From: a bacterium
GTDB lineage: Bacteria; Bacteroidota; Bacteroidia; Bacteroidales; Bacteroidaceae
Assembly (NCBI GenBank): GCA_004559785.1
Contig: SFXD01000022.1
Span: forward strand, 1-28,228
Direction of reading: 5' to 3'
DNA: 28,228 nucleotides
In this document: piece by piece, positions 17,061 to 24,169 of the stretch
Numbering within the stretch: the first letter of the stretch is position 1
Layout of the letters: the number at the start of each line of letters is the position of its first letter
Program-made: the position numbers and the translations under genes
The notes under the pieces: model-generated
Seen by the model: the letters and a program-made list of their open reading frames with translations, nothing else
Told to the model about the DNA's origin: nothing
The model's database searches: none

Positions 17061-18662
17061 ATGAAAAAAGTTTTCTCTATGCTCGCCGCAACGCTCATGA
17101 GCGTATGCGCAATGTCAGAAGTCAATTACCAGACCATCCCACTTGCCAAGCAGATCAACATCGACGCAACGGGCAAACAGGCAACCATCGTCAAGGGAAC
17201 GACTGCCGTGACATACACTGCCAACAACGCACAGATGAAGAGGAATGCGGAATTTGCAAAGGAGTTCCTGGGCGTGCAGCCCATCGAGTCAAGGAAAGCA
17301 ATGAAGGAAACCCTGAACCTGACTACAGGCCTGCAAAGCGAGAATCCTGACGCATACCGCATCACCGTGGACAAGAAAGGAATAACCATACAGGGAGCAA
17401 GCGAAAGCGGAGTGTTCTATGGGCTACAGACACTGCGCAAGAGCGTAATGCTGGAAAAGGGAGACACGATAAGGCTGCCTTACGCAACGATTGAGGACGA
17501 GCCTCGCTTCCTTTACAGAGGAGCCATGCTGGACTGCGCCAGACATTACATGCCTACGGAGTTCGTGAAGAAGTTCATAGACATCATTGCCCTGCACGGG
17601 GCAAACAAGTTCCACTGGCACCTGACGGACGACCAGGGATGGAGGGCTGAAATCAAGGCCTTGCCCGACCTGGCAAAGAAAGGCAGCTATCGCCCATATA
17701 CCATAATGGGCAGAAACGTAGGCCTGTGGGACATGGAAAATGCCATATACGACGATACGCCCGAGGAAGGCTACTATACGCAAGAGGAAATGCAGGAGGT
17801 AGTGGCATATGCTGCCGAGCGATACATAACGGTGATACCCGAGATAGACCTGCCGGGACACATGGTGGCTGCACTAAGCGTATACCCCGAACTGGGATGT
17901 ACGGGAGGTCCATACTTCGTACGTCCATACTGGGGAGTAGACCCCGACGTGCTCTGTGCAGGAAATCCCAAGACGCTGGAATTCATTCACACCGTGCTGG
18001 GCGAGATTTGCCAAATATTCCCAAGCAAGTACATACACGTAGGAGGCGACGAGAGTCCACGTGTGCGCTGGGAGCATTGCGACAAATGCCAGGCCAAGAA
18101 GAAAGAACTGGGACTTGCCAACGAGGCACAACTGCAGACATATATCCTGAAGGACGTAGAGAAATTCCTTGCCAACCACAACCGCGAGCTGATTGGATGG
18201 GACGAAATACTCGAAGGAGGCCTGTCGGACAACGCCACGGTAATGAGCTGGCGCGGTTACAATGGCGGAATTGAGGCTGCAAAGCAACACCACAAGGTAA
18301 TCATGACTCCTACCGACAACTGCTACATCGACTACTACCAACTGAAGGACATTAACCGCCAACCCTACGGCATTGGAGGCTACCTGCCCCTGAGCAAGGT
18401 GTACAGCATGGAGCCTATTCCAGCCGAGCTGTCAGAGGAAGAGGGCAAATACATCTTGGGAGCACAGTGCAACCTGTGGACAGAATACGTAGTCAGCCCC
18501 GACCATGCCATGTTCATGCTATTGCCACGCCTGGCTGCCATGAGCGAGGTACAATGGATGCAGCCAGAGGCCAAGAACTACGAGAAATTCTGCGAGAGAC
18601 TGGGCGGCATGCAACAGATGTACCGCAAGTTGGGATATAAGTACTGTGCTGCATACGAATAA
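17061..18662 (+). CDS. Exported beta-N-acetylhexosaminidase, glycoside hydrolase family 20
   Basis: Removes terminal beta-linked GlcNAc or GalNAc from glycans by substrate-assisted catalysis. The 533 residues comprise a signal peptide (MKKVFSML, hydrophobic to about residue 20), a GH20b-type N-domain (about 25-145) and the GH20 barrel starting at PRFLYRGAMLDCARHYMP. The barrel contains FHWHLTDDQGWR and the catalytic pair Asp330-Glu331 in HVGGDES, then WDEILEGG and NLWTEYV. All look intact. The gene sits 10 nt after btuC and overlaps or abuts btuD, with no promoter or terminator between, so the B12 riboswitch should govern it. No cytoplasmic GlcNAc genes are nearby. It may be an accidental operon insertion or act in corrinoid scavenging from glycosylated carriers; the second idea is speculative. 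Confidence 0.92.
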   Translation: MKKVFSMLAATLMSVCAMSEVNYQTIPLAKQINIDATGKQATIVKGTTAVTYTANNAQMKRNAEFAKEFLGVQPIESRKAMKETLNLTTGLQSENPDAYRITVDKKGITIQGASESGVFYGLQTLRKSVMLEKGDTIRLPYATIEDEPRFLYRGAMLDCARHYMPTEFVKKFIDIIALHGANKFHWHLTDDQGWRAEIKALPDLAKKGSYRPYTIMGRNVGLWDMENAIYDDTPEEGYYTQEEMQEVVAYAAERYITVIPEIDLPGHMVAALSVYPELGCTGGPYFVRPYWGVDPDVLCAGNPKTLEFIHTVLGEICQIFPSKYIHVGGDESPRVRWEHCDKCQAKKKELGLANEAQLQTYILKDVEKFLANHNRELIGWDEILEGGLSDNATVMSWRGYNGGIEAAKQHHKVIMTPTDNCYIDYYQLKDINRQPYGIGGYLPLSKVYSMEPIPAELSEEEGKYILGAQCNLWTEYVVSPDHAMFMLLPRLAAMSEVQWMQPEAKNYEKFCERLGGMQQMYRKLGYKYCAAYE

Positions 18663-19431
18663 GGATTTGATAAGAATCGAGAACCTTGTTACTGGCTATG
18701 GCAAACATGCCATAACCAGTAACCTCAATGCACGGCTTGAAGCGGGAGAACTGGTTAGCCTGCTTGGGCGCAACGGGGTGGGAAAAAGCACCCTTCTCAG
18801 AACGTTGTGCGGATTCCAGCCACCACTGGGAGGCAGAATCCTCTTGTACGGGCAAGACATCTGCACCATTTCGCAGGCTGAACTAAGCAGGAAGATAGGC
18901 GTGGTGCTGACAGAACGACCCGACACGGGAAACATGACCGTACGGGAAATGGTGGAAATGGGCAGAAGCCCATACACAGGATTCTGGGGAAGGCTCGACA
19001 GGCATGACAGCGAAACCGTGCAATGGGCAATGCGCCTTGCAGGAATAGAGGACATGCAAGGTCGCCGGGTGAGGACGCTAAGCGACGGAGAACGGCAGAA
19101 AACCATGATAGCAAAGGCTCTGGCACAGGAAACGCCCATCATCCTGCTTGACGAGCCAACGGCATTCCTCGACTTCCAGTCGAAGGCAGAGACAATGAGG
19201 CTGCTGAGCAAGCTTGCACATGAGCAGAGGAAGGTAATATTCCTCAGTACGCACGACGTGGAAATGGCATTGCAACTGAGCGACCGGCTATGGCTGATGG
19301 ACAAGGATGGCGTAACGACAGGAACACCCGAGGCTCTGTCCTACGACGGAACTATCTCACGATTCCTGCAATGCAAGGGCATGGAGTACGAGCCGTCTAC
19401 ACGCACGATGCACATCAGCGATGCCGTATAG
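18646..19431 (+). CDS. btuD: Cobalamin ABC transporter ATP-binding protein
   Basis: The 261-residue ATPase contains Walker A GRNGVGKST, a Q-loop region near LTERPDTGN, signature LSDGERQK, Walker B IILLDEP and the H-loop STHDVEM. It should power BtuC. No ATG is available near the natural N-terminus. The choices are GTG at 18646, which overlaps the hexosaminidase end by 17 nt, or TTG at 18667, 4 nt past that stop (254 residues, MIRIENLVTGYG). I use the GTG because the longer N-terminus fits the family slightly better; either implies coupling to translation of the upstream gene. It is the last gene of the operon and faces a convergent gene 64 nt away. Confidence 0.87.
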   Translation: MLHTNKDLIRIENLVTGYGKHAITSNLNARLEAGELVSLLGRNGVGKSTLLRTLCGFQPPLGGRILLYGQDICTISQAELSRKIGVVLTERPDTGNMTVREMVEMGRSPYTGFWGRLDRHDSETVQWAMRLAGIEDMQGRRVRTLSDGERQKTMIAKALAQETPIILLDEPTAFLDFQSKAETMRLLSKLAHEQRKVIFLSTHDVEMALQLSDRLWLMDKDGVTTGTPEALSYDGTISRFLQCKGMEYEPSTRTMHISDAV

Positions 19432-19495
19432 GGCTGTTCAATGAATTAGTTATTATATCAATCCGCGTGTGCCTTCATACGCTTGGAGGAAGGTG

Positions 19496-20374
19496 TCACA
19501 AGAGCCTCATCTTTCGCCTGATGATGTCGGCAAACTCGTGGTTCTTCAGTCCCCACCTGGGAGCAACCACGTATTCTGGCGGACTCTGGCTGACAAAACG
19601 CTCAAGGACGAGATTGGGAGGCAGGTAGGAGATGTATTCCAAGACAATGTCAGCATATTCCTCCGCCGTGAATACGTGCCAAGGATGACTGGCATATTCC
19701 TCCGCCAGACGAGTGCCACGGATAATCTGCAATTGATGCAACTTGAGAGTCGTGAAGGGAAGGCCTGCAATGACCTTAGCCTGACGCATCAGTTCAGCAC
19801 GTCCTTCCCAAGGGAAACCCAGGATTAGATGGGCACCCACCATGATACCCTTCTCTGCCGTTCGGCAAATGGCATCCGCTGAGACGGCGAAGGTATGCCC
19901 CCTATTGATGCGCAAGAGGGTATCCTCGCTGGCACTCTCCACCCCATATTCAACTATAAGGAAGGTACGACTGGACAAATCTGCCAGATACTGCAACAAA
20001 TCAGGCGGCATACAGTCGGGGCGTGTACCTATCACTATACCCACCACATCCTCCACCCCAAGAGCCTCTTCGTAAACGGACCTGAGATGACCAAGGCTTC
20101 CATACGTGTTGGTATACGCCTGAAAATACGCGAGGTACTTCATGTCTGGATATTTGCGCGAGAAAAACGCCTTGCCCTCCTCTATCTGACGAGAGACGCT
20201 CTTGGACGGAGTACAATATGCCGGATTGAACGTCTGGTTGTTGCAGAAGGTGCATCCTCCCCACCCAACCGTGCCGTCACGATTGGGGCATGTAAAGCCG
20301 GCATTGACACTAATCTTCTGCACCTTGCATCCGAAACGTCCCTGAAGCCACGAACCGAATTCCCTGTATTCCAT
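19496..20374 (-). CDS. TIGR01212-type radical SAM protein (YhcC-like)
   Basis: A 292-residue minus-strand protein. The cluster-binding cysteines are Cys29, Cys41 and Cys44 (TCPNRDGTVGWGGCTFC), the expanded spacing typical of the TIGR01212/YhcC group rather than the usual CxxxCxxC. Other family features are YFQAYTNTYG, VGIVIGTRPDC, LIVEYGVESASEDTLLRINRGHT, and LILGFPWEGRAE. Members are often compared to the Elp3 family and have been proposed to act in tRNA or other RNA modification, but the reaction is not established. It begins divergently from DPP-IV with its own -7 box and ends convergent with btuD. Length is normal and no defect is seen. Confidence 0.9.
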   Translation of the reverse strand: MEYREFGSWLQGRFGCKVQKISVNAGFTCPNRDGTVGWGGCTFCNNQTFNPAYCTPSKSVSRQIEEGKAFFSRKYPDMKYLAYFQAYTNTYGSLGHLRSVYEEALGVEDVVGIVIGTRPDCMPPDLLQYLADLSSRTFLIVEYGVESASEDTLLRINRGHTFAVSADAICRTAEKGIMVGAHLILGFPWEGRAELMRQAKVIAGLPFTTLKLHQLQIIRGTRLAEEYASHPWHVFTAEEYADIVLEYISYLPPNLVLERFVSQSPPEYVVAPRWGLKNHEFADIIRRKMRLL

Positions 20375-20420
20375 GTCTGCGAAAAAACTGAGGCATGCCC
20401 TGCCCCTGGATATTTTTACA

Positions 20421-20428
20421 CAAATTTA
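20421..20428 (-). promoter_or_regulatory. -7 element for the radical SAM gene (minus strand)
   Basis: Read on the minus strand the sequence is TAAATTTG, 46 nt before the start codon. The -33 position is a poor match. It lies 54 nt from the oppositely directed DPP-IV -7 box, so the two promoters are divergent. Confidence 0.5.
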
Positions 20429-20482
20429 TGAAAAAAAAGACAATGTAAAGTGCATTCCCTTTCAAATCATACGAAAAAGTCA

Positions 20483-20490
20483 TAACTTTG
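20483..20490 (+). promoter_or_regulatory. -7 element of the DPP-IV promoter
   Basis: TAACTTTG, 38 nt before the start codon. The best -33 candidate is an imperfect TTTC near 20460. Confidence 0.65.
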
Positions 20491-20528
20491 CAGAGTAATA
20501 GGCAAAATAATCACATATTTATCAACGT

Positions 20529-22727
20529 ATGAATCGTCTTAAAGTATTCCTCGCCTGCTGCATGACATCGTTCACGCTACTCTTGGCAGACAACCTCAGC
20601 CTGACAGAAATCTGCAATGGCACATATTCCGCAAAACGAGTCAGTGGAGTAAACCCTCTCAACGATGGCGAAAGCTACAGCCAGATAAGTCCCGACAGGA
20701 AGAAGATTCTGAAGATGTCCTTCCGCAACGGCGAGCAGACAGCCGTATTGTTTGATGCAGACAACGTGAAGGGGCATACCAGCATCAGCAGCATCGACGG
20801 CTACCAGATGAGTCCCAACGAAACCCACATCCTGATACGAACCAATACAAGGCAGATATACAGACATAGCCATACGGCTACATATTATATATATAATGTG
20901 AAGAACAGGACGTTGGCGCCCCTCAGCGAAGGAGGTCCGCAGGAGGCTCCGCTATGGAGCAGGGACGGCAACATGGTGGCTTTCGTACGGGAAGGCAACC
21001 TCTTCTTGGTGAAACTGCTCTTCAACAACAGCGAGAGTCAGATAACCAAGGACGGCAAGTTCAACGAGGTCATCAACGGCAAGCCTGACTGGGTGAATGA
21101 AGAGGAGTTTAGCACGAACCGTTCCTTCGACTTCAACGAGGACAACACCATGCTTGCCTGGATAAGGTACGACGAGAAGGATGTTCCCCTGTTCAACTTC
21201 CCCCTATACAAGGGGCTTTCGCCCGAGAAAGAGGAGTATGCGGAATACCCTGGCACGTACGGCTACAAGTATCCTGTGGCAGGAGCATCCAACAGCAAGG
21301 TCAGCGTACACAGTTTCGACATCAAGAGCCGTGTGATACGCCAGATGCAGCTTCCACTTGACCCTGACGGATATGTGCCACGCATACAGTTCACCAACGA
21401 CCCCGAGAAACTGCTTGTACTGACACAGGATCGCCACCAGGATAGGCTCGACATATACGTTGCCAATCCCAGGAGTACGGAGTGCCGCCTCATAGTACGA
21501 GACCAGGCTGAACGCTACATAACGGAAGAACCCTACAAGAACCTCTCGCTGCATAACGGCGGATTTGTCCTGATGAGCGAGAGAAGCGGTTTCTGCCACC
21601 TCTACCTGTACGACTTCAACGGTACCATGAAAAGACAACTGACAAGCGGCAACTACGTGGTGACAGACTACTATGGATATGACGAAAAGACAGGCATGGT
21701 ATTCTATGGCAGCAACGAGGAAAGTCCGCTACGCCGCGCCGTATACAAACGGGACATAAAGGGAAAGGTTACAAAACTCAGTTCGCAGGTGGGTACGAAC
21801 AACGCCATCTGGAGCAAGGGGATGAAATACTACATGAACGTCTACAGCAACATCGACACGCCACCCGTCACCACCCTATGCGACGCCAACGGCAAGGTGT
21901 TGAAGACCTTAGAAGACAACAAGGCCCTGACGGAGAAACTGGCAGGGAAGAACCTTGGGAAGAGGGAGTTCTTTACCTTCAAGACCCAGGACGGAGTGGA
22001 ACTGAACGGCTATATGGTAAAGCCCTCTGACTTCAACCCCAGCAAGAAGTACCCTGTGGTGATGTACCAGTACAGCGGTCCAGGCAGCCAGCAGGTGGTG
22101 GACAGCTGGTATACAGGCAACATGGGTGGAATGCTCTATGAGCAGTACCTATGCCAGAACGGATTCGTCTGCGTGTGCGTGGATGGAAGAGGCACCGGAG
22201 GACGAGGCAGGGAATTCGAGCAATGCACCTACCTCCGACTGGGACAGATTGAGAGCAGCGACCAGGTGGAAGCCGCAATGTACCTCGGCACACTACCCTA
22301 CGTGGACAAGGCGCACATAGGAATATGGGGGTGGAGTTTCGGAGGCTTCAATACCCTGATGAGCATGAGCGAAGGCAGGGCGGTGTTCTATGCCGGAGTA
22401 GCGGTGGCACCTCCAACAAACTGGAGATACTATGACACGGTATATACGGAAAGGTTCATGAGGACTCCAGGCGAGAACGGCACAGGCTACGACAACTCTC
22501 CCATCAGCAGGGCAAGCAACCTGAGCGGACACCTGCTAATCTGCCACGGACTGGCAGATGACAACGTACACTTCCGCAACGTGGCAGAATATACCGAGGC
22601 CTTAGTACAGGCCGACAAGGACTTCAGGGAACTGACATACACCAACCGCAACCACGGCATCAGCGGAGGCAACACGCGCAACCACCTTTTCCGACAGATA
22701 ACGAACCACTTCAAACAGTGGCTATAG
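20529..22727 (+). CDS. Exported dipeptidyl peptidase IV, serine peptidase family S9
   Basis: Removes Xaa-Pro dipeptides from peptide N-termini. The 732-residue protein has a signal peptide (MNRLKVFLACCMTSF, to about residue 20), an eight-bladed propeller (about 50-480) and an alpha/beta-hydrolase domain (about 490-732). The catalytic triad is visible: Ser603 in GWSFGG, an Asp in GLADDN (677 or 678) and His709 in NRNHGIS. The amino-terminus-binding glutamates are in DWVNEEEF (Glu191-193). The residue before them is Asn190, where DPP-IV enzymes usually have Tyr, a small departure. The oxyanion loop has the usual VMYQYSGPGSQ with a tyrosine. Length agrees with bacterial DPP-IV. It has its own promoter and is likely periplasmic, supplying dipeptides for amino-acid fermentation. 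Confidence 0.94.
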   Translation: MNRLKVFLACCMTSFTLLLADNLSLTEICNGTYSAKRVSGVNPLNDGESYSQISPDRKKILKMSFRNGEQTAVLFDADNVKGHTSISSIDGYQMSPNETHILIRTNTRQIYRHSHTATYYIYNVKNRTLAPLSEGGPQEAPLWSRDGNMVAFVREGNLFLVKLLFNNSESQITKDGKFNEVINGKPDWVNEEEFSTNRSFDFNEDNTMLAWIRYDEKDVPLFNFPLYKGLSPEKEEYAEYPGTYGYKYPVAGASNSKVSVHSFDIKSRVIRQMQLPLDPDGYVPRIQFTNDPEKLLVLTQDRHQDRLDIYVANPRSTECRLIVRDQAERYITEEPYKNLSLHNGGFVLMSERSGFCHLYLYDFNGTMKRQLTSGNYVVTDYYGYDEKTGMVFYGSNEESPLRRAVYKRDIKGKVTKLSSQVGTNNAIWSKGMKYYMNVYSNIDTPPVTTLCDANGKVLKTLEDNKALTEKLAGKNLGKREFFTFKTQDGVELNGYMVKPSDFNPSKKYPVVMYQYSGPGSQQVVDSWYTGNMGGMLYEQYLCQNGFVCVCVDGRGTGGRGREFEQCTYLRLGQIESSDQVEAAMYLGTLPYVDKAHIGIWGWSFGGFNTLMSMSEGRAVFYAGVAVAPPTNWRYYDTVYTERFMRTPGENGTGYDNSPISRASNLSGHLLICHGLADDNVHFRNVAEYTEALVQADKDFRELTYTNRNHGISGGNTRNHLFRQITNHFKQWL

Positions 22728-22776
22728 GGGTGTAACCGCATAATGGGACAAAGAAACAAAATTAAATGGTCAAATC

Positions 22777-22808
22777 CTTTTTCCATACGATTTTATGTTG
22801 TATCTTTG
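22777..22808 (+). promoter_or_regulatory. Promoter of tRNA-Arg
   Basis: A -7 TATCTTTG at 22801-22808 lies 11 nt before the mature tRNA 5' end, with a CTTTTT run around 22777-22781 at the -33 distance. Confidence 0.65.
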
Positions 22809-22819
22809 CAACCGAAAAT

Positions 22820-22893
22820 GGCTCCGTAGCTTAGCTGTATAGAGCGTCAGATTCCGGTTCTGAAGGTCGAGGGTTAGAATCCCTCCGGAGTCA
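22820..22893 (+). tRNA. tRNA-Arg (anticodon CCG)
   Basis: Full cloverleaf of 74 nt. The acceptor stem GGCTCCG pairs with CGGAGTC (one G-U), with A as discriminator. The D arm is GCTT..GAGC. The anticodon stem TCAGA/TCTGA encloses loop TTCCGGT, giving anticodon CCG for CGG codons. The T arm is GAGGG/CCCTC with loop TTAGAAT. The 3' CCA is not encoded (CTC follows). Confidence 0.95.
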
Positions 22894-22897
22894 CTCC

Positions 22898-22933
22898 ATT
22901 ACCCTCATACACTCCAACATGTATGAGGGTAAT
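22898..22933 (+). terminator. Perfect 13-bp hairpin after tRNA-Arg
   Basis: ATTACCCTCATAC (22898-22910), 10-nt loop, GTATGAGGGTAAT (22921-22933), only 4 nt after the tRNA. The tail TAGTTTC is weakly U-rich. It is probably the tRNA terminator or a processing structure. Confidence 0.7.
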
Positions 22934-22989
22934 TAGTTTCAAACACAACGATTGTTACACTCCAAATCACACTTTTCCACCAAAAATGC

Positions 22990-23019
22990 TTTCAAATTGA
23001 AAATAAATTGCTACCTTTG
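22990..23019 (+). promoter_or_regulatory. Promoter of asnA
   Basis: -7 TACCTTTG at 23012-23019 with an imperfect -33 TTTC at 22990-22993 (18-nt spacer), about 38 nt before the asnA ATG. Confidence 0.65.
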
Positions 23020-23057
23020 CATGGAAATTTGACAAGAACAAAGAACATATCACTATC

Positions 23058-24095
23058 ATGAGCAAATTACAAAAGCCTGCTGGATATGAAGCACTGCTGG
23101 ACTTGAAACAGACGGAACTCGCCATAAAGAAAATCAAGGATTTCTTCTTGAGCAGCCTGAGTACCGAACTGAGATTGAGACGAGTGACAGCCCCATTGTT
23201 TGTACTTAGAGGGCTTGGGTTGAATGACGACCTCAATGGCGTGGAGAGAGCCGTATGTTTCCCCATCAAGGACATGGGAGAGAGCGTTGCCGAGGTTGTG
23301 CATAGCCTTGCAAAATGGAAGAGGGTGACACTTGCAGAATACCGCATCGAGCCAGGCTTCGGCATCGTGACCGACATGAATGCCATACGTGCCGACGAAG
23401 AGATGGACAATATCCACAGCCTGTATGTAGACCAGTGGGACTGGGAACGTGTCATCAAGCAGGAAAACCGCAACCTGACATTCCTGCGTAAGATAGTGAA
23501 CAAGATATACAGTGCCATACTGCGCACAGAATTCTACATTTGCGAAACCTACCCTCAGCTGAAAGCCTTCCTGCCCGAGGAAATACATTTCATACACAGC
23601 GAAGACCTGCTAAGGATGTACCCCGACAAGACAGCAAAGGAACGAGAGAACCTGATATGCAAGGAATATGGCGCCGTGTTCATAATTGGAATAGGCGGCA
23701 AGCTGAGCGATGGCAAAGAACATGACCTGCGGGCACCAGACTACGACGACTGGAGCACGCCTAACGAAGACGGATACGAAGGGCTGAACGGCGACCTCCT
23801 GGTATGGTATCCAATCCTGGAACGCAGCATAGAGCTGAGCAGCATGGGAATACGCGTTGACAAGGAAGCCATGACAAGGCAACTTGCACTGCAAGGGAAG
23901 GAAGACCGCAAGGACCTGTATTTCCACAGAAGGCTTGCTGAGGGCTCGCTTCCACTCACCATCGGAGGAGGCATCGGACAGAGCAGGCTCTGCATGGTCC
24001 TGCTACACAAGGCACACATCGGCGAGACACAGGCAAGCATCTGGCCTGATGAGATGAGGAAAGAGTGCCGTGAGTCGGGCATGACTCTTATCTGA
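23058..24095 (+). CDS. asnA: Aspartate-ammonia ligase (asparagine synthetase A)
   Basis: Makes asparagine from aspartate, ammonia and ATP (AMP-forming) in the cytoplasm. The 345 residues match AsnA (about 330-345). The fold is class-II aminoacyl-tRNA-synthetase-like: LRLRRVTAPLFV (motif 2-like start), NDDLNGVERAVCF, VHSLAKWKR, then DQWDWERVI, and the diagnostic C-terminal GGGIGQSRLCMVLLHKAHIGE. All are intact. It has its own promoter and a terminator 9 nt past the stop, so it is a single-gene unit. With GdhA it is the second ammonia-using enzyme in the window, consistent with an ammonia-rich gut niche. Confidence 0.96.
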   Translation: MSKLQKPAGYEALLDLKQTELAIKKIKDFFLSSLSTELRLRRVTAPLFVLRGLGLNDDLNGVERAVCFPIKDMGESVAEVVHSLAKWKRVTLAEYRIEPGFGIVTDMNAIRADEEMDNIHSLYVDQWDWERVIKQENRNLTFLRKIVNKIYSAILRTEFYICETYPQLKAFLPEEIHFIHSEDLLRMYPDKTAKERENLICKEYGAVFIIGIGGKLSDGKEHDLRAPDYDDWSTPNEDGYEGLNGDLLVWYPILERSIELSSMGIRVDKEAMTRQLALQGKEDRKDLYFHRRLAEGSLPLTIGGGIGQSRLCMVLLHKAHIGETQASIWPDEMRKECRESGMTLI

Positions 24096-24103
24096 GAAAC
24101 ACT

Positions 24104-24140
24104 CCCCACATTTCGTCATGAGGTGTGGGGGCTATTTTAT
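24104..24140 (+). terminator. Rho-independent terminator after asnA
   Basis: CCCCACA (24104-24110), 13-nt loop, TGTGGGG (24124-24130), then GGCTATTTTATT, a U-rich tail. Confidence 0.75.
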
Positions 24141-24169
24141 TCATCATTATATTTTTCACAAACAAAATC

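Noticed and set aside
22820..22933. tRNA-associated integration site of a mobile element
   Set aside because: No integrase, no repeated tRNA 3' fragment and no foreign gene block follows; the 13-bp inverted repeat fits a terminator better.
24125..24169. GTG start for the second TonB-dependent receptor
   Set aside because: It lies inside the stem of the asnA terminator; ATG 24170 or 24191 leaves a coherent signal sequence.
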